Positions 11,793-23,034 of a DNA stretch of 64,000 nucleotides are shown here, one piece after another (the first letter of the stretch is position 1; each line of letters starts with the position of its first letter). A program made the translations under genes and the position numbers. The DNA is from Nymphaea colorata (Eukaryota > Streptophyta > Magnoliopsida > Nymphaeales > Nymphaeaceae). The notes beneath the pieces were generated by a model that made no database searches, had not been told where the DNA came from, and worked only from the letters and a program-made list of their open reading frames with translations. The stretch spans positions 2,668,001-2,732,000 of the forward strand of contig NC_045141.1 of NCBI RefSeq assembly GCF_008831285.2, written 5' to 3'.

Positions 11793-11886
11793 TAGCGATG
11801 CAGCAAAAGACACTCTTAGGAAAGAGGTTGAAAATTTGAAAACAAAGCCGCACTGGAGAAACTCTTATTTCTACTTGTGGGATGAG
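11793..11886 (+). CDS. DUF4091/GH123-like gene, exon with the WDE motif
   Basis: The acceptor is CAACAG|TAGCG and the donor GATGAG|GTATGA, in phase 0. The encoded segment is CSDAAKDTLRKEVENLKTK followed by PHWRNSYFYLWDE. The Asp-Glu pair at the end sits where GH123 enzymes carry their catalytic acid pair, so it is a candidate active site. That is an inference from the family. The next intron is 11.6 kb and is filled by the copia at 12757-22474. Confidence 0.85.
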
Positions 11887-12756
11887 GTATGATCTCCATA
11901 CATTATCTTAAGTTTGTTTGTGCATACAGGTTTAATAGTTACATATATGCATACCAGACAAACATATTATATATTATTTAAAAGTTAAATGTTTGCATAC
12001 CATGAAAACACAATAAGCTAGATTGACTGCTCTCATCTTGAAGGTTTTTCCTTACATCAATAGAAGTATGGTACTATGAATAAGATGATAACTATTGCTT
12101 CATTTTTTTAGAACAGATTATTAACATACTAAGCTCGTTGATGTGATTCACCATGACTTGGTATGATCTCTGCACAGTAAACACAAAAACTGAATAAAAC
12201 TGCACAGATACATACCTAGGAAAGAGAACGCCGAGGAGGTTGTGTGTGTGTGTGTGTGTGTAAGGTTAAGTAACATGGATTCTTCAAAATGGGTGCCACA
12301 CCCAACTTGACATGACTAGGTTGCATGCATGGCTATAGTGTGGCAACCAACAGTTTTTTTTTGGTTAAATTGTTGCTAGAATATAGCTTGTTAGTTGTTA
12401 ATTTTGGTTTTTGTGGACAATTTGATATGTGTGTGTGCATCTATATATATATATGTGTATGTGTATTTAAAAGTTATAATCCTATCTCTAAAGGCACTAT
12501 AAAGTTATAAACCATTACTAATGCTCCTGTAGCAAGTACTTTTAATGCTTAGCCATCCAGCAACATTTGGCATCCGTATCCAGTAGACTTGAATCCCCCC
12601 CCCCCCACACACACATACATATATTTATATATATATCTATGTGTATATATGTATGTGTATCCTTGTTGCACCCGCACCCATTTTTTTCTGGAAAGATGCT
12701 GCACCTGCACCTTGGGTAGCATAGGCACTCTTAAAAGGTATATGTACCCATGTCGA
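11887..12756. other. Start of the 11.6-kb intron
   Basis: This is non-coding. It contains a (TG)n run at 12240-12261. It also holds a dispersed repeat at about 12262-12470 that is shared with 50070-50215, with the opening GTAACATGGA and a long T-run in both. A C-run lies near 12595 and an AT-rich simple-sequence stretch at 12610-12660. The last 60 bases (CACCCGCACCC, GCTGCACCTGCACC) resemble the GC-rich subterminal repeats of the CTMTGTSACA transposon family. GTCGA at 12752-12756 is the target duplication of the following copia. Confidence 0.5.
12240..12261. repeat. (TG)n microsatellite
   Basis: Eleven uninterrupted TG units lie inside the intron. Confidence 0.95.
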
Positions 12757-13228
12757 TGTTAGAATGTATGTATTCCTATACATATATATATCTATATGTA
12801 TGTATATTACATATATTAGTGTGCTAATATATGTCTTATATATATAGTTAGGTTTAGGGTACCTAGGTCGTGTTTGTAATTTTCTCTTTCTTTTTGTACT
12901 TTTTCTTTTCTTTTGTTTTTACCATTTTTTATTATAAAAGGGGAGAACTAGCTGTTGGGCCAATCTCCAACGGCTAGATTTCTAGCCGTTGGAGATGGTC
13001 CAACAGCCATCTCCCTCTTCCTTTCCTTGTACTATAAATAAGGGACTGTTGTCCCTTGTTTTGGGATGGCTTTTTAGCCTCTTCTTGTATATCTTGTTGG
13101 GTTTAATATATATGTTCTCTTTTCCTCAAGGTTGAGGTTTATTGTGTGTTACTTATTGAAGTTGTTGAAAGCCACAAGGGTGTATCTCTTGAAGCACTTA
13201 TCTTATCAAGTTTTGGGCCTGATTTACA
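12757..13228 (+). repeat. 5' LTR of family I copia
   Basis: It runs from TGTTAGAATG to GATTTACA. Recognisable parts are an AT-rich 5' end, a long imperfect hairpin (about 12950-13012) built on CTAGCCGTTGGAGATGG and its complement, a TATA box (13033-13040), a short AGGGAC/GTCCCT hairpin just after it, and the U5 end adjacent to the primer-binding site. Confidence 0.93.
13033..13040 (+). promoter_or_regulatory. TATA box of family I 5' LTR
   Basis: TATAAATA sits about 195 bases before the LTR end, downstream of the hairpin. Transcription would start about 30 bases further on, near the AGGGAC/GTCCCT hairpin. The same box is duplicated in the 3' LTR. Confidence 0.6.
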
Positions 13229-13241
13229 TGGTATCAGAGCC
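13229..13241 (+). other. Primer-binding site (initiator tRNA-Met)
   Basis: TGGTATCAGAGCC directly follows the 5' LTR. It is the standard tRNA-Met-complementary primer site of plant copia elements. It shows the direction of reverse transcription and fixes the LTR boundary. Confidence 0.9.
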
Positions 13242-16200
13242 TTGTTTTGGCTCTTCGACTTGCTGCCTTTCAAAGATTGAAGAATCAGCTCGTACTGTCC
13301 CTTTCGAGCTATGAAGCACACCAAGTGTCTGATATATTGCTGGCTGTGGTTTGGCTCAAGAAGGTGCTTTTCTTCTTGCTGGTTCTTGGCCATTATTTCT
13401 TGTGGATTCAAGGTGATCTTCGTGACGGGTTTGAGCTTATCATATCAAGCTTCCGTGGCTGCTGAAATTGTGACTGTTTTTCTATTGTTGCTGTGATTTT
13501 CTTCACGTGGTGGACCGGTGGTGCTTTCTTCATGTGGCATCAAGCTTCTCCATAAATTGTAAGTGGGCTTTCCTTGTTGATTGTGCTCAATGGATCACAA
13601 AGTCTCTTCTCTTTCATTTCCCAACTTTCGTCAACAAACTATATCCAATGGACTAAAACTATGAAACATTTCATTCATAATAAAAGCCTTTGAGGACTAG
13701 TTGATAGAACAAAAATTGAACCACAATTAGTCTTAACAAAATTTGTTGATGGAAGGGCTGTGGAATTGGATGGAACGGAAAAAGAGAAAGTTGTGGCTGA
13801 ATATAATAAGAAATGAGAAGAATGGAGTGTAGGTCATCGCAAGATTATCGCATGGATATTGACTTGTGTTGACAATGCTATTAGTGGGAAGATTTCTAAA
13901 TTAAATTCTGCCCAAGAGTCTTGGGAATATCTAAAGAAAACTCATACTATGAGAGATGTTGCTTATATGCATAATATTCAACTCAAGGTTCACAATCTTC
14001 AACAAGGAGATAGATCCATTAAAGATTATGTGGCTGAAATGGATCAATTGTATGATGAATTAAGCATCTTTGAACCACCTTGGGTTGATGCACAAGATCT
14101 TATACTTAGAGAAAAGCAAATCCAATGTGGCAAGTTTTATAAGTTTGTCATAGGCCTTAGACCTGAATAAACACCATGAATGAGGCTATTGTAGAACTTC
14201 AAATGGAAGAAAATAGACTTTGTCTTGATAGAGAAAAAGCCAAGAATGTTCTTGCCACATCTAGGCCGGGGGCCTACTTGAAGTCTTATAGACCTCCACG
14301 CTTCAACCAAACAAATGAAGGAGCAAAAAGAAGAATTATTTGTTATCTTGTCAAGAAGAAGGACATACGAAACCCAAATGTCCAAAACTAAGAACTTATG
14401 ACAAGAGAAGTAATGTGGCGGCTCCCATCCAAGAAGAAAAGAAAGAATCAAGCTCCTTTCAAATCATTCAACTCATAAGTGCTCTTCAACCTAAGCTCAT
14501 TGAATCCATTTAACATTTGCTTAAGGGAGGAAGCACACCTTCAACATTGGGGGCTACCGTGGCATCTTCTTATTCAAGTAAGTATTCTTGGATTATTGAT
14601 TCAGGTGCATCTTTTCATACGACTCCTTGTGGATCCTACTCACTGAATGCACTAAAAATGATTCATATCCATTTGTGAAAACCGCTGATGGAACTTCTCT
14701 TGAAATTGATTTTGTTGAAAATCTTGATCAAACTTTTGAATCCAAAATTTTGAAAGTACCCCAAGTAAGATGTATTCCTAAATTAAACTTAAATTTATTA
14801 TCCGTTTCTCAAATAGATGACCTTGGTTTTGATACAATTTTTTCACAATATAAATGCTTGATACAAGATCGTCTATCCAAGAAGACGATTGGGGAAGGTT
14901 TTATAACAAATGACCTCTACTACATAAAATTTTTGGACCTTTGAAGACCCTCATGCAATATCATCAAAGAATGTGACATTCAAACTTGGCACCAAATGCT
15001 TGGACATTCAAATCTAGAAAAAATGTCTCATCTTCCATTCTTGAAAAGTATTGTCAAAAGAACTTTTGTTGTAATGATTGTATCAAGGCAAAAATGAAAG
15101 CCTTACCTTTTGATAATAGAAAATTTGTTACCCAAATGCCTTTTGAATTGGTGCATTCGGATGTGTGGGGACCCACTCCTATTATGTCAAAAGGAGGATT
15201 TGTATTATGTGATCTTTATTGATGATTATTCTAGACATACTTGGGTTTATTTTCTCAAACACAAATCGGAGGTATTTGCAAACTTCAAGAATTTCTATAA
15301 CATGATTAAAACCCAATTTGGCTCCAATATTAAAATCTTTAAAAGTGATTCGGGAGGAGAATTTCTGTCAAACGAATTTCAACGATTTCTAAAAGATAAA
15401 GGCATTGTACATCAAAAAACTTACCCAAACACTCCACAACAAAACGGAGTGGCTGAGCGAAAACATAGGCACATTATTGAAACCACAAGAGCACTTCTTT
15501 TATCCATTCCTAAAAACTTTTGGGCCGAGGCTGTTTTGACATCAGCCTATTTGATTAATAGAATGCCTACCAAACTTTTGAAACATATTTCTCCATTTGA
15601 AAAATTACACAATGTAAGACCTAATTACAATAGACTTAAGGTTTTTGGTTGCAAATATTTTATGTTAAGTAACAAAGATGATAAGCTTTCCTCCAAAGCT
15701 ATTAATTGTGTTTATTGGGTATTCGGGAGCACAAAAGGGCTATAGATGTTATGATATAGAATGAGATAAAGTATATGTTACTAGAAATGTGATATTTTTG
15801 GAAAATGAAGATGGTTTTAAAAATGAGCCCAAACAACTAGAATATGTTTTTCTATGGACGGATTATGATGATGATGATTCCGATGATGAGGAACAAGTTG
15901 AAGAAGTTAAAGAAGATAGTCTTACTAATATCAATCCTCCAAAAGACATTATAGTTTATAGGAGAAGAGGTCATGCAACCCAAGAAAATAATCAATTCAA
16001 TCCTCGGAGGTCCCAAAGACACATTAGGCCTCCTCAAAGATTCATTTCATATGAGTCTTTTTCTCCTAAATATAGAGCTTTCCTTATGGCACATCATTGT
16101 TTTTATGAGCCATCATCTTACCTTGAGGCTAAGGATGACCTAAATTGGATTGGTGCCATGAATCATGAGCTTAAAGCCCTTGAAAGCAATGAGACTTGGG

Positions 16201-17519
16201 ATATTATTTCTCTACCAATAAGGAAAAAGACAATAGGATGTAGATGGATCTATAAAGTCAAAACTAAAAGTGATGGGACTTTAGAAAGATATACGGCTAG
16301 ACATGTTGCTAAGGGATATGCCCATGAATATGAGATTGATTATGAAGAAACTTTTTGCTCTAGTTGCCCATATGACCTCTGTTAAAGCTCTTATTGTCGT
16401 TGCTTCAATTAAACAATGGTCTATTTTTCAAATGGATGTTAAAAATGCTTTTCTAAATAGCAAGTTAAATGAAGAAGTTTTCATGAGCGCTCCTCCTGGA
16501 CTTGGTCTACCTCAGAACAAAGTATTATGACTTAATAAAGCTCTTTATGTTTTAAAACAAGCTCTCAAGGCATGGTTTGATAAATTTAGTAGTGTCATTT
16601 TTTATCAAGGGTTTCAATCTTGCTATTCTGATACAGCCATGTTTGTGAAAAATACTTCTGTAGGTATAATTTTTTTATTGCTGTATGTTGATGATATGGT
16701 AATTATTGACAACGATGGTAAAGGAATAATAGAGATAAAACAATTTCTTAAAAATTGCTTTCAAATGACTGATTTGGGAAGACTAACATATTTTCTTAGA
16801 ATTGAAGTTGCCTATAGCAAAAGACGTTATTTGCTTTCGCAAATGAAGTTTGCTAGTGAATTAATAGATAGTGCAGGTATTTCTAACAACAAAATTATAG
16901 ACACTCCAGAAGCTTTGGGAGTAAAAATGAAGAATGATGATGAAGAGATATTAGAGAACCCTACTCATTTTCGACAAATTATTGGTGCTCTCTCTTATCT
17001 CTCTATCACCCGGCCAGATATTTCTCATGCAGTTCATGTCATAAGTCAATTCAAACAAAAGCCCACTCGAGTACACATGGGAGCGACAATGCGAATTGTG
17101 CGTTATGTGAAGAACACAATCAACAAAGAACTTTTTTTATTTTCCTCGTCTACATTAAAATTAGTTGCTTATACCGATGCTGATTGGGGTGGATCTCCTA
17201 ATAATAGGCACTTTACCACTGGTTTTTGTGTGTTTTTATGGAATTCATTAATTTTCTGGCGATACAAGAAACAGAACAAGGTGTCTCTATCATCAACTGA
17301 AGTTGAATATCGAGCCATGGCATCTATGACAATGGAGATAGTGTGACTCAAAAGTTTATTGAAAGATATGAGCCTTCATCTTGTGGATCCTGTTAAGCTT
17401 TGTTGTGACAACAAGAGTGCCATTTATATTGCTAGCAACCTCTGTCACACGGGTACTCCTCTTTAAGAGGAGTACCTGCACGGTACCGGTCCGACACCGG
17501 TACCGGTACGGGTGGCGCA

Positions 17520-20500
17520 TGTCACACCCCGACCTTTTGACACCCAAACATTTTTTTTTTTCTAAACATAAAGCATCGAGGTGCGACTACACAACAGTTC
17601 AAAAGAGATGAGCCAAGCAATTCAAAACAATGGGGCGAACCTTCATTTATATAACCATTTTGTATATACAAACCACATCTATGTGTATAACAAAAATGCC
17701 CCAACTATATGATTGATGTCTATCCAAAAACAAGACATCAATACCAATAAACCAAGACGTGCCAGCACTAAACAAGAAAACAAAACCCAAAACCTCCCCA
17801 GTAGGACGTGAGTGAAGCCATCTGCTCAACCTGCTACCCTGGGTCCGCCAAAACCTGAAAAAGAAAACAACTGAAGGCTCAGCCTTCGCAGTTTGGCAAC
17901 AAACCAGGAAAATACCAAACCCTTTTAGATAGGGCTCAAATGAGAAAACAATTATCAAAATCATTCATCATCATGTCGTGTCAGAGCACGACACGTACAA
18001 GCCAGTGAATGGGCCACAGTACATAGTTTCAATCACATGTTTTCACATCAATCACATGCACATCAGTCACGTACAATCATATACATTACATTTTCATTGA
18101 CTTTAGTGAATTAACAGTTCATGTGGGTGCAACACAGGCACGTGCACATCATAGGCGGCCTACAGCCGAGAGACAACCCCCGTGGTGACCCATAACAGTA
18201 TGGATCCATTTCATCCGCTGCAGCGGTAGAGCACTCATCCATGGATGTGTGAAGTCCAAGGAGAGATACTCAGCCTTCCCTAGGACACCCAGGTTGGGAA
18301 GGCAGGAGCCCAACGCTCCAAGCACTACACACAACAGTACCCTGGGGCCTTGCACCGCCTGCGCTTCGACAGGCGAGACCAGTGGCGAGAACGGGACTCT
18401 CCCAAACACACAGCCACATCCCACTGGCCTCTCATCTCTTAATCATTCATTATTATCATTAGAAGAATGTATTCACACCTGTGCACCCACACCTCACGAG
18501 TTGGTGCACTTCACGAGTGCACCCACACCTCCAAATGCTTCCACACGAGATCTACTCATAACACTAACAGTCATAACTAGTCGTCATACACTATGGGTAC
18601 AATTACCCTCCAATCCATTCATTTGCATTATTGCCCACGACAATGTATATGCAACAAAATACACATTCATGTCAATTATCGCATCAATCACATCTTTGAA
18701 AACTTAGCCAAACCACAGAGAGTAGTCTCGATCTGCGATTGGCTCGTAGCTGTCCTATGCAGTTATCATTCTATGATGCTATCTAATGCATAATTGGGGT
18801 CGAAGAGACACTCGACTCGATACCCCGCCTCATCTGTCCTAAACAGTTATCAATTCTAGCATGCACATGCAAATGCGTTATTTTCAAAACAAACTACTAA
18901 TAGCCTTTCAAAACAGTTCATGTTATATATCCAAGCATACATATACTCATTCACGAAACAATCAATCAATTCACATCACAATCCTAGGATCCCGTGATCC
19001 TAGGAGCACACAATCACACATTTGCCCAAGCATGGATTTGCTTGGAATGTCGCCATACCTGTGGCGCGCTCACAAAACTCTTCAAAATTCCTCGAGCTTC
19101 AAACTCAAGGTCGACGAGACGAGCCCGGTGTACCTGCAGACAGAAACAAAAGGTAAGGCTTCTACTAGATACCTAAACAATTCAAACAAATACAAAACAA
19201 AATTCTTGTGGCACGTGTCATTGCCTCAAGAGGGTGTCGACGGGTAGTGTCGACCAACAAGCTCTCCAAAAGACCTCCTCCTTACATCTCGACGTTGCCA
19301 CCAACATCAACACCCAAAGTCATCAATCCATCCATCACTAATGCCTTTCTCGCAACTTTCTTTAATCAAGGCGTGAACCCCGAAGGCACCTCCAACTTAC
19401 CTACAGTTTCCTTACTTAACTCCAAGACGCACCCGTTCACAAAAACGTGTGCTACAAGCTCACTAAAACAGTCCTAAATCTTCCCCACAACCACACAATC
19501 TCTACCATGCTTCCCTATTACCTCGAAAATCAACATCATGCTTAAATGATCATGATAAACACGAATCATCGTTTCTCCCACATAATCCTACACTTTCCCC
19601 AAAAGCAAGGTCGCTTGCATGCATCCCAAACCATCAATTCTACCTTCTAGCATGCTCAAACAATAATTACACATGCTCCAAAGGAAACTATACAATAAAA
19701 TGGGTTCAATTACGCCTTGCTCACCCCAAATCAAGAGTCTAGGCTGCTGCAATCCTTCCGGCAGCCACCTCACAAGTCCAAATGGTCCCAACCAGCTAAA
19801 ATCCTTCAATGCCGCCACACCAAGGCCTTCTAATCACTGTTATGAGGGGAAGAACACGTCCCCCAAACTGGAATCCAATCAAACAGTGATAAAATCAGTA
19901 AAGAAGAGTGCTCGGTTGGGGAAAAATGGAAAAACAAATAGAAAATGGGGAGAAGAGCTCAAGTAGGGAACGTGAGGGTAGGGGAAAGGCGCTGACAAAA
20001 GAGACGGACAGAAGAGAGAGTGAGGGAAGGAGGGTTCGGACAGAAAGGGGAAAGACGGCAAAGGGGAGGGAAATCGAGTGGGGCAAAAGAGGGAGATGGT
20101 GAAGAGGAGACGGACGGGACGAGGAGGGAGCTCTAGCAGAGAGGGAGAGGGAGAAATCATGTGGCCGGGGGTGCTGACGAAGGAGGGAGAGGCTGCGTGG
20201 GAGGGAGGAGAAGAAGCAGACAGAGAGGGCGAGAGAGGAAGCCTACCCACGCTGCCGCCGTCGCCACTGCCGCCGCTGCCGTCGCCGCCGCCGCTGCCGC
20301 ACCGACCTCCGTCTCCTTCTTCTTCTCTACGCTGAGCTCCGGTCGTGGGTAAGGGAGAGACGCAGAGGGGAAGCGAGGGAGAAGGGGAACGAGAAAGGGG
20401 AGACGGGCTGCGGCGTCGGGCTCCTCACGCGTGTGGGACTCGGGTCCAGGTCTGGACCCTGACCCGACCCGTTCTGCCAAAACAAAAGCCGAGCGTTACA
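17520..20500. mobile_element. Complete solo LTR, 2,981 bp
   Basis: It begins TGTCACACCCCGACC and ends GAGCGTTACA, flanked by GCGCA on both sides (17515-17519 and 20501-20505). There is no internal region, primer site or polypurine tract, so this is the product of LTR-LTR recombination. It is the reference copy for the two partial LTRs at 1-4845. The block order is a CA-rich half, a GA-rich tract (about 19930-20240), a GCC-repeat block (20249-20305) and a GGGTCCAGGTCTGGACCC block (about 20443). Length and TGTCACACCCCGACC start suggest a Ty3/gypsy (Tekay/Del-like) LTR. That lineage is inference. Confidence 0.85.
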
Positions 20501-20749
20501 GCGCAGGTGCGGTGAACGCAGCACCGGGTACGGTCAACATACCCGGGGTCATTTCTGACCATTTTTGGACTCCGTCAACTTTGACCAAGTCCAAATTTGT
20601 TCGTTTTAAATTTTAACGTTTTTTTCATTTTGACGTTTTTAACCATTTTCACGTTAAAATCTTCGAAACCCTATTTTTGTTTCATCGACTAACCTTCTTC
20701 CTCTTCACTCTTCATGAAAGACCCACGACACTTCACCGAAGACCGGCGA

Positions 20750-20825
20750 GGGCAGACGGCGAACGGTGACGGCAGGCGGCGAACGGTGATGGCAAGTGGC
20801 GAACGGCAACGGCAGGCGGTGTACT
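20750..20825. repeat. Short direct repeats GGCGAACGG(T/C)(G/A)ACGGCA
   Basis: Three or four imperfect units of about 24 bases (gacggcgaacggtgacggcag type) lie in tandem inside the DNA transposon at 17440-21749. Confidence 0.6.
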
Positions 20826-21629
20826 CGCAGGCGAGCTTGTGACTTCATCCTCTTCTTAGCTTCTTCCTTTTTCCATCGCTACTGTAGGATTCTCTTCTTA
20901 GCAGCGCACCGTTTTCTTCACCCTCTCCTTAGGCATGGAACAGAGACTCTCTCTCTCTCTCTCTCTCTCTGTGTTGCCTGCGATTATCCTTCTCTCTGTC
21001 TTTCGCTCTTCCTCTCGCTGATTGGTTTTGCCCTCTGTAGTTTCAGGTACCATCAGAACTTTTGGCTATTTCACATGTGTTGAATCGCGTAGCTGAGGGA
21101 GAAGGGTAGTACTTGATATGGCTTAATGTTTCCTCTCTTTCGTTTGTCCTTTGTTTTCCTTTCTGAGTGAATTATGAAACAATATGAGAATTTGCGGCAT
21201 GCAGCCTAGACCCCATCTAGCTCTGATTATCAGTCCATCTTAAATGCATTTGTTATTTTCATAAAATCTATACGTCTGTTTAATGCATTCTTAAGAAGTG
21301 TGAATAGAGAGGACATCTCCCTCCATTCAGAGTTGCAATCTGACGTCTCTTCATTTTCTCCCGATTCTTTGTTTGACTTCTTTCTTGATTCTTTCTTCAC
21401 TTTTTTCCTCTTTTGTTTTATTGCTTGGTGATTCTTAGTTCTTAATCCTTGTTCTATCTTCTATATTGATTTTACATGCTTGATTGTTGCAGACTATTGT
21501 TAGTTCTCTTTATAGGTGACAAAGCCTGCTGATTTTCAGAAGGATCTCTGGTTCTTAATCCTTGTTCTATCTTCTATGCTGAATATATATGTGTGAATAC
21601 TGAATATGTTATTCTGTTTGAATTTTTTT

Positions 21630-21664
<35 letters not shown>

Positions 21665-21959
21665 GTGTGTGTGTACAGCCGTACTTCTGCACCCAAGTTT
21701 TTTAAAAATGGTCCGTACCCGTACCTGCAGCCGTACCTATGTGACATAGCTAGCAACCACACATTTCATGAAAGGACAAAGCATATAGAGATGGACTGCC
21801 ATTATGTTCGTGAAGAGTTCCTTCAGAAAAACATAGATCTTTCCTATGTTCCCTCTGAATATCAACTAGGAGATTTCTTTACCAAGGCTCTTGCTGCTGC
21901 CAGGTTTCAATTTCTCCTTGGCAAACTTTCGGTTATGACTCTGTAAGTTTGAGGGGGGG

Positions 21960-21977
21960 CGTTAGAATGTATGTATT

Positions 21978-22030
<53 letters not shown>

Positions 22031-22474
22031 ATTACATATATTAGTGTGCTAATATATGTCTTATATATATATATATATATACATATATATAGAGTTTAGG
22101 CTACCTAGGTCGTGTTTGTAATTTTCTCTTTTTTTTCCCCCCATTTTTTATTATAAAAGGGGAGAACTAGCTGTTGGACCACTCTCCAACGGCTAGATTT
22201 CTAGCCATTGGAGATGGCCCAACAGCCATCTCCGTCTTCCTCTCTTCCTTTCCTTGTACTATAAATAAGGGACTGTTGTCCCTTGTACTATAAATAAGGG
22301 ATTGTTTTGTTATGGCCTTTTAGCCTCCTCTTGTATATCTTGTTGGGTTTAATATATACGTTTTTTTTTTGTCAAGGTTGAGGTTTATTATGTGTTACTC
22401 ATTGAAGTTGTTGGAAGCCACAAGAGTGTATCTCTTGAAGCACTTACGTTGTTATGTTTTTGGCCTGATTTACA
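21960..22474 (+). repeat. 3' LTR of family I copia
   Basis: It is homologous to 12757-13228 but longer, because AT microsatellites expanded (about 21980-22022 and 22066-22090). The segment carrying the TATA box and AGGGACTGTTGTCCC is duplicated in tandem (22253-22281 and 22282-22306). The first base reads C instead of T. It ends GATTTACA, followed by GTCGA. Confidence 0.92.
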
Positions 22475-22979
22475 GTCGATGCAACGGGACACTGGTGCTG
22501 GTACCGGACACTGTTTAGACATGGCAAATTCAACTTTTGTAATGTTTTTGGTATTTTTGTATTTTTTATATGCTTTTGATCTATTGTAGCAATTTTTTGG
22601 TCCGTAATATATAGTTTATAAATGTAATCAATGAATTTTTATGTGTTTATTAACTTTATTTGCTTAAAATCTTATTATGTATGTATATATATACATATAC
22701 ACATATATACATATATATATGTACACCCATGTCCTCACGTGCAAGCTTTTTAAAAATATTCCATACCCATATCTATACCCATGTCACACACACACCCACA
22801 CACACCCACCCACCCACCCTTTATGTAGCTCATGGACAAAAACCAGACCGTTTAAATATGATATTTAATGTTTTGTTTTTTCTTTTTTTGAAATCTTACC
22901 TGACCAATATGATCTTAACGATAATAGATGCAAAATATATATAATATGATATTTAATGTTTTTGTTTTCTTGGCCTAAT

Positions 22980-23034
<55 letters not shown>

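Larger units (their letters stand above)
17440..21749. mobile_element. Non-autonomous DNA transposon, 8-bp TSD, CTMTGTSACA-type ends
   Basis: The element lies between two copies of CTAGCAAC (17432-17439 and 21750-21757). Removing it and one copy restores the copia RNase H reading frame, so the boundaries are well supported. The ends are CTCTGTCACACGGGTAC on the left and, read inward from the right, CTATGTCACATAGGTAC. GC-rich repeats of GGTACCGG and GGTACGGGTG type lie just inside. The remaining interior (20506-21700) has no transposase. It contains a GGCGAACGGTGACGGCAG direct-repeat block (about 20755-20820), a (CT)n run and an AT microsatellite. The 8-bp duplication suggests the hAT superfamily, but the ends do not match standard hAT ends. 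A solo LTR is nested at 17520-20500. Confidence 0.75.
13593..21945 (+). pseudogene. Family I gag-pol, decayed and interrupted
   Basis: The frame opens at ATG 13593 (MDHKVSS) but is broken by stops within 70 bases and again near 13817. Later landmarks are a gag segment at 13860-14170, a damaged zinc knuckle (14335-14390) and protease IIDSGASFH (about 14592). Integrase HSDVWGP (about 15150) is followed by a frameshift, then KSDSGGEF and AERKHRH, so the DDE set is still visible. RT YVDDM (about 16686) comes after stops at 16381 and 16528. RNase H YTDADWGG lies near 17172. A stop at 17344 precedes the transposon that splits the CDNKSAIYIASN region at 17439. The C-terminus continues from HTFHERTKHIEMD at about 21757 to the stop at 21945. 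It cannot make a functional polyprotein. Confidence 0.88.
12757..22474 (+). mobile_element. Family I copia, full-length but degenerate, carrying nested insertions
   Basis: This is an LTR retrotransposon with a GTCGA target duplication on both sides (12752-12756 and 22475-22479). LTRs are at 12757-13228 and 21960-22474. The primer-binding site TGGTATCAGAGCC follows at 13229-13241, and a G-rich polypurine tract (GAGGGGGGG) precedes the 3' LTR. Domain order gag, PR, INT, RT, RNase H is that of Ty1/copia. The RNase H region is split by a DNA transposon at 17440-21749. It is inserted in sense in the host intron. A solo LTR of the same family lies at 62789-63335. Confidence 0.93.

Noticed and set aside
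13229-13241. tRNA-like match at the primer-binding site (also next to the other copia LTRs)
   Set aside because: It is only the 3'-terminal complement of initiator tRNA-Met. No cloverleaf surrounds it.
20750-20825. Regularly spaced short repeats suggestive of an array
   Set aside because: There are only three or four imperfect, directly adjoining units with no unique spacers, in a plant transposon.
17440-21749. Mutator-like element with a 9- or 10-bp duplication (GCTAGCAACC)
   Set aside because: With 8 bp (CTAGCAAC) the two ends align in register (CTCTGTCAC against CTATGTCAC). With 9 bp they are out of register. The second family member also has 8 bp.
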